37,247 nucleotides of DNA, taken from contig SOIH01000218.1 in the NCBI GenBank assembly GCA_004376895.1, positions 1-37,247 of the forward strand. The letters are read 5' to 3'. A model generated the notes under the pieces. It was not told the origin of the DNA. It ran no database searches and saw nothing but the letters and a program-made list of their open reading frames with translations. Positions 25,775 to 34,362 of the stretch are shown piece after piece. The stretch is from Anaerolineales bacterium (GTDB taxonomy: Bacteria; Chloroflexota; Anaerolineae; Anaerolineales; E44-bin32). The number at the start of each line of letters is the position of its first letter. Within the stretch, counting starts at the first letter, position 1. The translations under genes and the position numbers were made by a program.

Positions 25775-26128
25775 ATGGCAATGAAATCAGCAAATACGAA
25801 TGGAGACTCATCTGCCGAACGATTGAGTGAGATGGTTGAGTATCAGAGCGGCGCGATTGTGAGCCGTACGCTATTGAAGGCAGTTAATGGATCGACCACG
25901 TTGTTCGCGTTCGATGCAGGCCAAGAACTCAGTGAGCATACTACGCCGTATGAGGCGCTGCTGTTCGTGATCGAGGGGGAGGCTGTGGTCTCGATCCGAG
26001 GTGTTGTGCACCATCTACATACAGGGGATGTGATCACGCTCCCGGCCAATCAGCCTCACGCCGTAAACGCGGACAAGCAGTTCAAAATGCTGTTGGTCAT
26101 GATGGATAGTGAGGGAGACGAATCGTGA
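25775..26128 (+). CDS. Cupin-domain protein
   Basis: A small single-domain cupin of 117 aa. The two cupin motifs are visible: HTTPYEALLFVIEGEAVVSI (motif 1, with His and Glu metal ligands) and LHTGDVITLPANQPHAVNA (motif 2, with its His). The ending VMMDSEGDES is acidic. The ATG at 25775 has GGAGAT 6 nt upstream; a GTG at 25733 in the same frame would add 14 residues and has no clear ribosome-binding site. Proteins of this size are often metal-binding sensors or small-molecule enzymes, and the substrate cannot be read here. It is downstream of the nucleoside phosphorylase gene and convergent with the S9 peptidase gene. Confidence 0.85.
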   Translation: MAMKSANTNGDSSAERLSEMVEYQSGAIVSRTLLKAVNGSTTLFAFDAGQELSEHTTPYEALLFVIEGEAVVSIRGVVHHLHTGDVITLPANQPHAVNADKQFKMLLVMMDSEGDES

Positions 26129-26194
26129 TCAGGGTTGATGGCTATTGGGAGCGGGTAGTTCATACCCTCTCCCTTGTGGACTAGGCTACGCCAG

Positions 26195-26222
26195 GAGCCT
26201 CCTGCATCGATGCACGAGGCTC
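26195..26222. terminator. Palindrome between convergent genes, possible bidirectional terminator
   Basis: GAGCCTC (26195-26201) pairs perfectly with GAGGCTC (26216-26222), and GCAT/ATGC extends it inside the loop. It lies between the convergent cupin and peptidase genes. No U-run follows on either strand, so its efficiency as an intrinsic terminator is doubtful. Confidence 0.45.
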
Positions 26223-26236
26223 ATCACATATGACCC

Positions 26237-28201
26237 TCAATCCAGGTTGTGGATCTCTATGGGCGAGATCCCTGCGGGCAATTCGAACCCAAGAATTCTT
26301 GAATAGAAATATAGCTCCGCTTCGAGGCTTTTCTGAATCGTCTCTGCGCGACGGAAGCCATGCTGTTCGCCCTCGAAGGTGAGATAAGCATAGGGAAGAC
26401 CTTTCTCGTGGAGCGCTTTTGCGAGGATCTCAGATTGCTCAGGATGGACAACTTCGTCCTCCAGCCCTTGCAAAAGGATCACGGGAGATGAAAGCCGATC
26501 GGTGTGATAAATTGGCGATCTTTCCCGATAGAGATCTTCCTTCTCAGGGTAGGGTCCGATGAGCGAGTCAAGGTAACGTTCTTCGAATTTATGTGTGTGT
26601 TGGGCGAGGATGGCGGCATCTGCTACGCCGTAGTAACTCGCTCCTGCTGCGAAAACCTCATGGAAAGTTAGGGCACACAAGGTCACGTACCCGCCGGCGC
26701 TGCCACCGCGGATCAGCAAGCGTTCACCATCAACTTTTCCACCCTTGGCTAAGATAAGAGCCGCGTTCACACAATCTTCGACGTCAACGATCCCCCATTC
26801 ACCTTTTAGAAGATCACGATAAGGCCTTCCGTATCCTGTGCTTCCCCCATAATTTACATCTGCAACGGCGAAACCCCGGCTTGTCCAAAATTGAATCTCC
26901 GACTGGAAATGAGAACGAGCTGCCGAGGTCGGTCCGCCATGGCTGAGTACGATCAGCGGCGGTTTTTCATCTGCTGGCGCCTCGAAAGAGGCATTGGTGG
27001 GCGGGTAGAAGTAGGTGTAGGACGTCCGCCCGCCTTCAGAAGGAAAGGTAACGTGCTCAGGAATGGAAATGAAACCCGAATCAATCCCATGTTCTGTTGA
27101 AGTATGAACGGCGTGGCACTCACCCGTATCTGGGTTGAGCACCGCCAGACCTGGTTCAGTCCTATGCGTGCCGGCGAGGAACCAGACCTGCCCAAGAGTA
27201 TCAGCTTGAATTGTAGGCAAGTTGAAAGCGGAGAAGGGCGTTGAGAACTCTCTAAACTCCCCGTTCTGGGGGGCGAGAATACCGATACAGGATTTCCCCA
27301 TATCGAGGAAGAAACAAACAATCCGGCCATCGGGGAGGAAAGTATAGGTAGAGTACTCCAGCAGCCATTGGGGAACTCCGAAGTCAGCATCACGTTTGTG
27401 AAGGGATACAATTTCCCCTTCATCGAATGCGTACAAATTCCACCAACCGGTTCGGTCGGAAATAAAATGTAGAACTCCTTGGTGATTCCACTCGGGCTGA
27501 AATATGGATTCGTTTATCCCGCCTGCTACTTTGCGGATGCCCTCCAGCTTTCCATCTCTAAAATCCCCAACCCATAATTCGGTCCCATCCCAGGGCATAT
27601 TCGGATGATCCCACGTCAGGAATGCGAGTTTTTTTCCATCAGGGCTGAAACGAGGGTAACCGTAGAAGTCGTGACCGGAAGCAAGGATTGTAGGTTCGGC
27701 CGATCCACCTGTTGGAAGAATCACCAACTCATTATCTACTTGTCCATCTGCTTCATGTCGTTCACGGACGCATACAAGTGACCTCTTATCATGAGAAAGG
27801 CGAATCGCTGCATACCTGAGGCCGGCGGGGATTTCAGGCTCCGGCGTGATCGGTTGTGGAGTAATTCCCTCCTGATGTCGGTAAAGACGTTGGTCGGCGT
27901 AATTGCAGAAGTAAATTACTCCTTTAGCAACGAAGTATGAGCCCCCGCCGTATTCGTGAACGCGTGTTCGAACATTGAAATCCGGAGGTGTGATGCACTC
28001 GCTGTTTATTTCGTCAGTATGGCGAAGAATGACATAACGGCCACCTTCCTGGGGTCTACCGACGATCCAGTAGATGTCATTTCCATCTACTAGAACCTCG
28101 CGAGGCAATGCGCCGTGCCCCATGCCTGACCGGGCAGCGAGTGCAGATGAAATGGGTGACTCCCAGGTTCCATAAAGGGCAATTGTTTTCGATGATCCCA
28201 T
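26237..28201 (-). CDS. S9 family peptidase (prolyl oligopeptidase / acylaminoacyl peptidase type)
   Basis: Serine peptidase with an N-terminal seven-bladed beta-propeller (about residues 1-390, with PRFSPDGKKLAFLTWD as a typical blade) and a C-terminal alpha/beta-hydrolase domain. The catalytic triad can be read as Ser501 in GGSAGG, Asp582 in LEDEVVHPEQ and His614 in GEQHGFRR. The motif YGGSTGYGRPYRDLLKGEWG preceding the serine is diagnostic of this S9 group. The 654-aa length is normal, and there is no signal peptide, so it is cytoplasmic. The ATG is preceded by TTGGAG. It follows mltG by 74 nt on the same strand and may be read from the alaS operon or its own promoter. It should cleave short peptides. 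Confidence 0.95.
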   Translation of the reverse strand: MGSSKTIALYGTWESPISSALAARSGMGHGALPREVLVDGNDIYWIVGRPQEGGRYVILRHTDEINSECITPPDFNVRTRVHEYGGGSYFVAKGVIYFCNYADQRLYRHQEGITPQPITPEPEIPAGLRYAAIRLSHDKRSLVCVRERHEADGQVDNELVILPTGGSAEPTILASGHDFYGYPRFSPDGKKLAFLTWDHPNMPWDGTELWVGDFRDGKLEGIRKVAGGINESIFQPEWNHQGVLHFISDRTGWWNLYAFDEGEIVSLHKRDADFGVPQWLLEYSTYTFLPDGRIVCFFLDMGKSCIGILAPQNGEFREFSTPFSAFNLPTIQADTLGQVWFLAGTHRTEPGLAVLNPDTGECHAVHTSTEHGIDSGFISIPEHVTFPSEGGRTSYTYFYPPTNASFEAPADEKPPLIVLSHGGPTSAARSHFQSEIQFWTSRGFAVADVNYGGSTGYGRPYRDLLKGEWGIVDVEDCVNAALILAKGGKVDGERLLIRGGSAGGYVTLCALTFHEVFAAGASYYGVADAAILAQHTHKFEERYLDSLIGPYPEKEDLYRERSPIYHTDRLSSPVILLQGLEDEVVHPEQSEILAKALHEKGLPYAYLTFEGEQHGFRRAETIQKSLEAELYFYSRILGFELPAGISPIEIHNLD

Positions 28202-28275
28202 GATTTCTCCAAATTGGGTGTGTTATTGAAAGAGCCAACGGAATTAATTAATGATATTAGCTTACCGGTCAAGGT

Positions 28276-29415
28276 CTATGGGCAAGCGTTGTTTAAATGC
28301 TCTTCAAACGTCACGGCGAAGGCGTGCCCGGTGGATCCATCGCATAGAGTGCGGAAGTACAACTCATTCGTTTGGTCAGGGAAGGCCACAGCCCTGAGAG
28401 AATCGAGACCGGGGTTCGCAATTGGACCGACTGGAAGGCCCGCATAGCGGTATGTGTTGTAAGGCGAATCAATCTCCAGGTCATCGTATGTCAGCGCCAA
28501 TTTCCACCAGTTGCCATCCGCTTGAACGCCGAGCGCGAATTGGACAGTTGGATCGGCTTCTAGTGGCATACCAAGTTTGAGGCGATTGTGAAACACTGCG
28601 GCAATACGAGTCCGTTCCTCAGGTAAAACGGCCTCGCGTTCAACAATTGAAGCAAGCATCACACCTTCAAATATTGTCAGACCCTGATTGGTAAATCCCT
28701 GATGGATTTTCGGGTCAAGGCGTTTTTCGAAATTTGCTAGCATCGTGAAAACGAAATCTTGAGCATTTGAATCAGGATCGATTAAGTATGTGTCTGGGAA
28801 GAGGAAGCCCTCCAGAGTGGATGAAGCAGGTATCTCGTAAGTGTGGATAAAATTCTGAGGAGGGGTCATTGTCTCTTCTAGGAATTCAATCTTTCCAAAC
28901 TCCAAATTGAGATCCGATAATAGCTGCGCGATTTGCTCGCGTCGCCATCCTTCAGGGATCGTAATTGTATTCTGGACGGGCTGTGATGATTGAAGCGCCT
29001 CTGCGATCTCCCGAATTGTCATCTCGCCCCGCAGGTTGTAACGACCAGCATCTATTCCCCGGTCTAAACCGCGATAACGAAGATAAAATCGCAGTATGTT
29101 GGGCTGTTCCAGGATACCAGCTTGGCTCAGACGTTGAATCACTGCACTCGCTGTGTCACCTTCTACCACCGTGAGGTCGATTGCAGTGCCGGGCCGCCCG
29201 GCTGGCGTGTCGAGCGCATGCTGATTCAAAAGAAGATATATCCCCAGGGCTGTCTCCTGGAGCTGGGTGAGTGAGGGGTCGGGCTCTCCAACGCTCACCG
29301 GGACGGTAGGGAGTCCGACGACCGTTGCTCCCACGACCCAAACGCCCACGCAGATGACAACACCAAAAACGGCGAGAAGGAATACCAGCAGGCAGGATTT
29401 AATCAGTTTGGGCAT
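28276..29415 (-). CDS. mltG: Endolytic peptidoglycan transglycosylase MltG (YceG family)
   Basis: Membrane-anchored enzyme that cuts nascent glycan strands and so sets their length. There is one N-terminal membrane helix (about residues 8-32), a LysM-like region (VVEGDTASAVIQRLSQAGIL, about 83-102), the IPEGWRREQIAQLL motif and the catalytic block ASIVEREAVLPEERTRIAAV, whose Glu corresponds to the catalytic residue known in E. coli MltG. It then has FHNRLKLGMPLEADPTVQFA and YNTYRYAGLPVGPIANPGLD, both family-defining. The 379-aa length is usual. The start overlaps the end of ruvX by 17 nt, and an AGGAAT ribosome-binding site lies upstream. The extended linker of about 40 residues between the helix and LysM-like region is poorly conserved. 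Confidence 0.95.
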   Translation of the reverse strand: MPKLIKSCLLVFLLAVFGVVICVGVWVVGATVVGLPTVPVSVGEPDPSLTQLQETALGIYLLLNQHALDTPAGRPGTAIDLTVVEGDTASAVIQRLSQAGILEQPNILRFYLRYRGLDRGIDAGRYNLRGEMTIREIAEALQSSQPVQNTITIPEGWRREQIAQLLSDLNLEFGKIEFLEETMTPPQNFIHTYEIPASSTLEGFLFPDTYLIDPDSNAQDFVFTMLANFEKRLDPKIHQGFTNQGLTIFEGVMLASIVEREAVLPEERTRIAAVFHNRLKLGMPLEADPTVQFALGVQADGNWWKLALTYDDLEIDSPYNTYRYAGLPVGPIANPGLDSLRAVAFPDQTNELYFRTLCDGSTGHAFAVTFEEHLNNACP

Positions 29416-29791
29416 TGAGATATTCCTGAAGAATCACAGCCGCGGCGCGTGCATCTAGAAGTTGATCCGACTTACGAATTTGAAGGGCAGCCTGGGTTGA
29501 ACCGCTCTCATCCCAAGTTAAGACAGGGATGGATGTTATCTCGCAAAGGGCTTCAACGAGGCGCAGCGCTTTCCTTGCCTGAGGCCCTGGGTTTCCTTCT
29601 ATATCATACGGAATGCCTACCACTATCGTGCCTGCCTCATGCTTTTCTGCCGCAAGGACGATCTCGCGCACGTCGGCAGCGCGTGAAGTGTGCTCAAGCA
29701 CCAACAGAGGACGAGCGATCAGCCCAGTTGGGTCGCTAATGGCAAGACCGTGGCGTTTGTCTCCTGGGTCAACAGCGAGGATCCTGCTCAC
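29399..29791 (-). CDS. ruvX: Putative Holliday junction resolvase RuvX/YqgF
   Basis: RNase H-fold nuclease of 130 aa, linked to pre-16S rRNA processing or Holliday junction resolution. It has the family order: ILAVDPGDKRHGLAISDPTG at the N-terminus with the first catalytic Asp, VVGIPYDIEGNPGPQARKAL, TWDESGSTQAA, and LDARAAAVILQEYL with the last Asp. The usual DER-L-T segment reads DESGST, so the Arg is replaced by Ser. The start is a GTG preceded by GGGAGG at 7 nt, overlapping the stop of the upstream baseplate-J-like gene. The mltG gene follows with a 17-nt overlap; the ruvX-mltG pair is common in bacteria. Confidence 0.92.
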   Translation of the reverse strand: MSRILAVDPGDKRHGLAISDPTGLIARPLLVLEHTSRAADVREIVLAAEKHEAGTIVVGIPYDIEGNPGPQARKALRLVEALCEITSIPVLTWDESGSTQAALQIRKSDQLLDARAAAVILQEYLNAQTD

Positions 29792-31302
29792 GTGTCTGCC
29801 TCCCAGGGATAGCGAATGTGAATTTGCAGGTCGAGAAACGGAAAACGGTGTAGCCAGGCTGGGCTGATGTCCACACTTAATATCTCCTCGATTGGAATTT
29901 CCCCATTCAAGTCTTCAAGTGCTTCAGATGCTTTCTTTCCCCTGACGATTTTTCGGATCACTGAGAAGTCGACGCTTATAAACGCCTGGGCTGATATCGT
30001 CACATTGATGCTGGGTTCCTCATCATCATTGTCGTACACAATATCAGCGACTTTGAGGATCTTCAGTGTGTCCGGCTGGATGTTCTCATCCTTGGAGAGA
30101 TCCTCGACAAGAACTTGATTCATCGCGGAGTGGAGCTGATCTGGAGAATATACCCGCCCCTCGAATTCTAATATCAAGCTTAATTCAAGCGAATCGGCGG
30201 CATCCCCGATTTCATTGCTGAAGCGCACTTCGACGGTTTCGAGTAGGCGAATACTCCCTGGGATGAGGTCCTCACCCTCCTGTGCCAAGCCTAGCAAGGC
30301 TTGATGTGCCTTATCGAACAGGTTGTTCTCCAGTTCCAGGCGCACGCGCACTAAATCTGCTTTCGATACGGCACTACGAATCTCGAGCGATCCACCAGAG
30401 AATTGGTCTAGATTAGAAACGGTAGCTGATAATCCGAGGAGCCCATCGATCGCATGGATCGCTTCCGCTTTGACGTTACCCTCAGGTCCTGGCGAAGAGG
30501 CGACCACTTCAACAGTGATCTGTGCTCCTTCCTCCGGATCAAGATTTACACGCGATTGCGTTACGAAGTGCGGTGCTGATAGATCGAGCGTTCGAACTGT
30601 CGTACCTACCGGGATTGCGAGACTATGGTCCGTTAGGTTGGTGAATGTGACCTCACCACGAGCTGATTGATCCGGCCGAGCGGCGCGACCAGTCGTCGGT
30701 AGTCGGAGACGGCCTTCTATTACCGATTGAACTTGTCGAGTTGGAAGGCGAGGAGCGTTTGTGATAATTCTCGATTGGTCCAACTCTAAATCAATGGAGT
30801 ACGTCTTAACAATATCCATTGTTTCGGGCTCGATTGTGATCACCGCCTGCGGGATGAGCAGGACGACTAAAAACACAAAAGCCAAGAAGCCAACAGAGAA
30901 CGTAGTAATTCGGGAGACGCGATTCATTTGAGGAGGCTTTTTGGTGGTTCGACTTAATGACGGTTGGAGAGAAGATAACTCTCCCGAAGATATGGGTTTA
31001 GATGTTTTTCGTTCGCCTCGAACTCGCCAGGCTTTTTCGGGCTGATACTCAAGGGATTCGAACGTCGGGATATGAAGGGCTTCGGCGTGATGTAGCACAT
31101 CAGGATCGAGCGTGACAAGTCCGATCTGGGTTCCATTCTTGCGCGCGTAGCGTTGGAGCATTACCAGGTCGAAGCGTCGAGAGAGCACTCTCCCGCGTCC
31201 TGGCCAAACGAGGACGACGCGCGGCGCCTGTGTCCAGTTTAATTTATCGCGGACGGAGTTGTAATCATCGTGAGGCTCTAGATAGACAATTTGTGTCTTC
31301 AC
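29788..31302 (-). CDS. Membrane-anchored baseplate J/gp47-like protein
   Basis: 504-aa protein with three parts. Residues 1 to about 95 form a cytoplasmic domain (VVLVWPGRGRVLSRRFDLVM, GLVTLDPDVLHHAEALHIPT) of no family I can name. A single membrane helix lies at about 132-154. The outer part, from about 220 to 310, has the baseplate-J pattern: VTFTNLTDHSLAIPVGTTVR, ITVEVVASSPGPEGNVKAEA, VSNLDQFSGGS. The remaining C-terminal part is of alternating beta/alpha type. Such J-like proteins occur in Chloroflexota and other bacteria away from phage genes, and their function is not known. It lies 25 nt after alaS and overlaps ruvX by four bases, so it is part of a housekeeping operon. The start is GTG without a clear ribosome-binding site; a later start is possible. 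Confidence 0.78.
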   Translation of the reverse strand: MKTQIVYLEPHDDYNSVRDKLNWTQAPRVVLVWPGRGRVLSRRFDLVMLQRYARKNGTQIGLVTLDPDVLHHAEALHIPTFESLEYQPEKAWRVRGERKTSKPISSGELSSLQPSLSRTTKKPPQMNRVSRITTFSVGFLAFVFLVVLLIPQAVITIEPETMDIVKTYSIDLELDQSRIITNAPRLPTRQVQSVIEGRLRLPTTGRAARPDQSARGEVTFTNLTDHSLAIPVGTTVRTLDLSAPHFVTQSRVNLDPEEGAQITVEVVASSPGPEGNVKAEAIHAIDGLLGLSATVSNLDQFSGGSLEIRSAVSKADLVRVRLELENNLFDKAHQALLGLAQEGEDLIPGSIRLLETVEVRFSNEIGDAADSLELSLILEFEGRVYSPDQLHSAMNQVLVEDLSKDENIQPDTLKILKVADIVYDNDDEEPSINVTISAQAFISVDFSVIRKIVRGKKASEALEDLNGEIPIEEILSVDISPAWLHRFPFLDLQIHIRYPWEADT

Positions 31303-31327
31303 AATTTTTGAGAGGGGAGATAGATTA

Positions 31328-34090
31328 TCAGCGAGAGCTTAGGCGTTCCTGAAGCCAAAGTTTTACTGCTCCTAATGCCTCTTCCACTCGAGCAGGATCC
31401 TTACCCCCAGCTTGCGCAAGCGAAGGCTTGCCGCCTCCTCCTCCACCGATAATTTTGGCGATGGTTTTCACTAACTCCCCTGCATGGAAATTGCGTTTTA
31501 CAAGATCTGGGCTGATTGCAGCGACGATTAAGGGTTTTTCATCGCTGACCGACGCGAGAACCACCACACTGTTGGGTTGATTCGCACGGAAACGGTCCGC
31601 AAGATCGCGCAAGATCTCTGGATCTGCTTCGGGTATTTGACCTGTCAGAAGTGAGATTCCGCTCACATCTTCCGGGGTGAGTTGATCTAAAGCGGCGAGC
31701 GCAGACTGCTTACGAACGGCGAGAATTTTACTGAATAAGAGATCTCGTTCTTCAATCAAATGCTCGACATGCTGTTCGACCGCGTCTGGCGTTCCACCGA
31801 GTTCTCCAGCAAGGCGTTGCAGACTGGCACGCTGTGAGCGAATCATTCGCAGCGCTTCCCGACCCGTGAAAGCCTCTATTCGACGAATCCCGGCAGCAAC
31901 GCTTCCCTCGCTGACGATCAGGAATGGTCCGATAATTCCTGTCTCGGTTACATGAGTGCCAGCGCATAGTTCAAACGAGATACGATTGTCCATGCCGATG
32001 CTCACCGAGCGTACAGTATCTCCGTAGGTCTCGCCGAAAAGCGCCATCGCACCCTCCTCGATGGCCTCCTCCTGGGGTTGATGGCGGATTGTTAGTGAGT
32101 GATTTTCGAGGATTGCCTCGTTAACCCAATCATCGACCCGTTCGATGTCCTCAGCTGTCATCGCTTTCGGGTGGGTGAAATCAAAACGAAGTCGGTCGGA
32201 AGCGACAAGTGAACCTGCTTGCCGCACGTGTGCACCGAGGACATGTCGAAGAGCGGCATGCAGCAGGTGCGTTGCCGTATGGTTGCGCATGATATCCAGG
32301 CGCTGCTGTTCGTCGAGATGAGCTTTGGCGGAAGCGCCAACTTTAATTTTACCTGTAACGACTTCACCGAAGTGGATGATCAATCCATCAACGGGCTGCC
32401 GAGTGTCCGTAACTCGCATCTCCCAGTCATCGCCATTTGTAGATTTAAGAACACCGGTGTCGGAGACCTGACCTCCTGCTTCTATATAGAAAGGAGTGTT
32501 GGGCAGGATCACGCCAACGGCTTCACCCGGGGATGCTGATCTGACCGTTTGACCGCTTTTGATAATCGCAAGAACATCGCCCTGCGCTGAAAAGCTGGAA
32601 TAAGGGTCATACTTTACGCCAATCTTGGTAAGTCGTCCCTCTTCCTTAAGGTCTGCGAGAAGTTGCTGATAGAATTCGACGCCATCATCAGCCAATTCAC
32701 CGAGTGTGTCTCCTGCGCTTGAAGCGATGCGGTGTGTCTCCATCGCCTTCCTGAAACCTTCCTCCTCGACGTCTAGGTTGCTCTCGCGTGCGATATCACG
32801 AGTGATTTCGAAGGGCAGGCCATAGGTCGCGTACAGGTTGAAGGCTTGATCGCCAGAGATGACCTTTTTCTTTGAGTCAAGTGTTGCTTGCACAATATCT
32901 GAAAGGTAATTAATTCCGATATCTATCGTGTGGTGGAACCGGCGTTCTTCATCAGTCACGGTTTGAAGTATCGCCTGGCGGTTACGGACTAATTCCGGAT
33001 ATGCATCACCATAATGCTCGATGACTGTTTCGGCTACCTTTGAGAGGAAGGGCTCGACCAAACCGATCATAGAACCGAAGCGGCTTGCCCGACGGATTAT
33101 CATCCGGCAGACGTAATTACGTCCGATGTTTCCGGGAACCACACCATCAGCGATAAGAAATGTTGCCGCGCGTGAATGGTCTGCGATGACACGGTAAGGT
33201 GTGAAGTGAGTCTCGCGATCAGCTTTGGTATGATCAGCGAGTTTCTGGACAGTGTCCATCAACGGTGTGAACAAGTCGGTTCGGTAATTGGAGTCCACAT
33301 CCTGGATTACGGCGACGACCCGGTCTAAACCCAAGCCGGTATCCACATGTTTAGCCGGCAGTGGTTTTATTTCGGTCGGGCTTGATCGGTTGTACTGGAT
33401 GAAGACCAGATTCCAGAGTTCAATGAAGCGTTGACAGTCACCGTTCACCTGGCAAACATGGTTTGGCTTGTCTGCCATCTCGCAGTATTTCTGCCCTCGG
33501 TCCATAAAGATCTCACTATCCGGACCGACTGGACCTGTATCTGCCATCTCCCAAAAATTCTCTTCACGACCGAAGAAGAGTAAATGCTCGGGGTTAAAGC
33601 CGGGCTGCTGGAGCCAAAAATCGGCAGCTTCATCATCGCGCGGAATCTCGCTCAGTTCGTCTTCGAAGCAAGTTGCCCAGAGCTTGTCGCCCGGGAGCCC
33701 CCATTCAACCGTCAAGAGTTCCCATGCCCATTCGATCGCTTCTTTCTTGTAATAATCTCCGAAAGACCAATTCCCAAGCATCTCAAAGAATGTGTGGTGG
33801 GTGTCATCCCGACCAACGTCGTCCAGATCATTGTGTTTTCCGGCAACACGCATACATTTCTGGGAGTCGGCGACGCGGCTGTATGAACGCTTCCCAGTTC
33901 CCAGAAAGACATCTTTAAACTGAACCATTCCCGAATTAGTAAAGAGGAGCGTTTGATCGCCGCCAGGAACGAGTGACATCGAGGGCACAATTGTATGGCC
34001 ACGCGCCTCGAAGAAATCGAGGAACGATTGCCGGATCTCTGCGCTGGTCCAGCTGCTTGTTTTCCCCTTGGTCACCTTCTTGCTTGCCAT
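31328..34090 (-). CDS. alaS: Alanine-tRNA ligase
   Basis: Class II aminoacyl-tRNA synthetase that charges tRNA-Ala and edits Ser/Gly-tRNA-Ala. At 920 aa it has all parts: catalytic domain (VPSMSLVPGGDQTLLFTNSG, HTFFEMLGNWSFGDYYKKEA, GLGLDRVVAVIQ), editing domain with zinc motifs HTATHLLHAAL and CAGTHVTETG, and the C-terminal DHHA1 domain with GGGGGGKPSLAQAGGKDP. The ATG follows GGAGG. It has its own strong promoter and is the first gene of alaS - baseplate-J-like - ruvX - mltG. It is divergent from tRNA-Asp. Confidence 0.98.
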   Translation of the reverse strand: MASKKVTKGKTSSWTSAEIRQSFLDFFEARGHTIVPSMSLVPGGDQTLLFTNSGMVQFKDVFLGTGKRSYSRVADSQKCMRVAGKHNDLDDVGRDDTHHTFFEMLGNWSFGDYYKKEAIEWAWELLTVEWGLPGDKLWATCFEDELSEIPRDDEAADFWLQQPGFNPEHLLFFGREENFWEMADTGPVGPDSEIFMDRGQKYCEMADKPNHVCQVNGDCQRFIELWNLVFIQYNRSSPTEIKPLPAKHVDTGLGLDRVVAVIQDVDSNYRTDLFTPLMDTVQKLADHTKADRETHFTPYRVIADHSRAATFLIADGVVPGNIGRNYVCRMIIRRASRFGSMIGLVEPFLSKVAETVIEHYGDAYPELVRNRQAILQTVTDEERRFHHTIDIGINYLSDIVQATLDSKKKVISGDQAFNLYATYGLPFEITRDIARESNLDVEEEGFRKAMETHRIASSAGDTLGELADDGVEFYQQLLADLKEEGRLTKIGVKYDPYSSFSAQGDVLAIIKSGQTVRSASPGEAVGVILPNTPFYIEAGGQVSDTGVLKSTNGDDWEMRVTDTRQPVDGLIIHFGEVVTGKIKVGASAKAHLDEQQRLDIMRNHTATHLLHAALRHVLGAHVRQAGSLVASDRLRFDFTHPKAMTAEDIERVDDWVNEAILENHSLTIRHQPQEEAIEEGAMALFGETYGDTVRSVSIGMDNRISFELCAGTHVTETGIIGPFLIVSEGSVAAGIRRIEAFTGREALRMIRSQRASLQRLAGELGGTPDAVEQHVEHLIEERDLLFSKILAVRKQSALAALDQLTPEDVSGISLLTGQIPEADPEILRDLADRFRANQPNSVVVLASVSDEKPLIVAAISPDLVKRNFHAGELVKTIAKIIGGGGGGKPSLAQAGGKDPARVEEALGAVKLWLQERLSSR

Positions 34091-34112
34091 TAAACCTCCG
34101 CTTCAAAGAGGG

Positions 34113-34141
34113 ATTATACGCTACCTGATAATGCCCTTCAA
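34113..34141 (-). promoter_or_regulatory. Predicted sigma70 promoter of the alaS operon
   Basis: On the minus strand TTGAAG (34141-34136), a 17-nt spacer and a perfect TATAAT (34118-34113). The transcript would start near 34106 and carry a leader of about 16 nt containing the GGAGG ribosome-binding site of alaS. Confidence 0.75.
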
Positions 34142-34212
34142 CCAAGTAGTGTATAGATCATCTAAGAATCTTGCACAAACCATACCTCGATTCTTGAGAT
34201 GATGGATATATC

Positions 34213-34242
34213 TTGACCGAAGTCCGCGGCTTGCGTTATACT
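34213..34242 (+). promoter_or_regulatory. Predicted sigma70 promoter of tRNA-Asp
   Basis: TTGACC (34213-34218, 5 of 6), an 18-nt spacer and TATACT (34237-34242, 5 of 6). The start expected near 34249 lies 6 nt before the mature tRNA 5' end. Confidence 0.75.
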
Positions 34243-34254
34243 TTTCCTCACTAC

Positions 34255-34328
34255 GGGGGTGTAGTGTAGCGGCTTAACACGCTGCCCTGTCAAGGCAGAG
34301 ATCGCGGGTTCGAATCCCGTCATCCCCG
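34255..34328 (+). tRNA. tRNA-Asp (anticodon GTC)
   Basis: A complete cloverleaf of 74 nt. Acceptor GGGGGTG (34255-34261) pairs with CATCCCC (34321-34327) with one G-U. The D stem is GTGT/ACAC, the anticodon stem CTGCC/GGCAG carries loop CTGTCAA with anticodon GTC, and the T arm is GCGGG-TTCGAAT-CCCGT. The discriminator base is G, as expected for tRNA-Asp. CCA is not encoded. It stands alone, with its own promoter and terminator. Confidence 0.97.
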
Positions 34329-34330
34329 CT

Positions 34331-34362
34331 AGCCGCCTGGTTTATACCAGGCGGCTTTTTTT
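34331..34362 (+). terminator. Intrinsic terminator of tRNA-Asp
   Basis: AGCCGCCTGG (34331-34340) pairs perfectly with CCAGGCGGCT (34347-34356) around TTTATA, followed by a run of T to 34362. It lies directly behind the tRNA and immediately precedes the group II intron. Confidence 0.93.
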
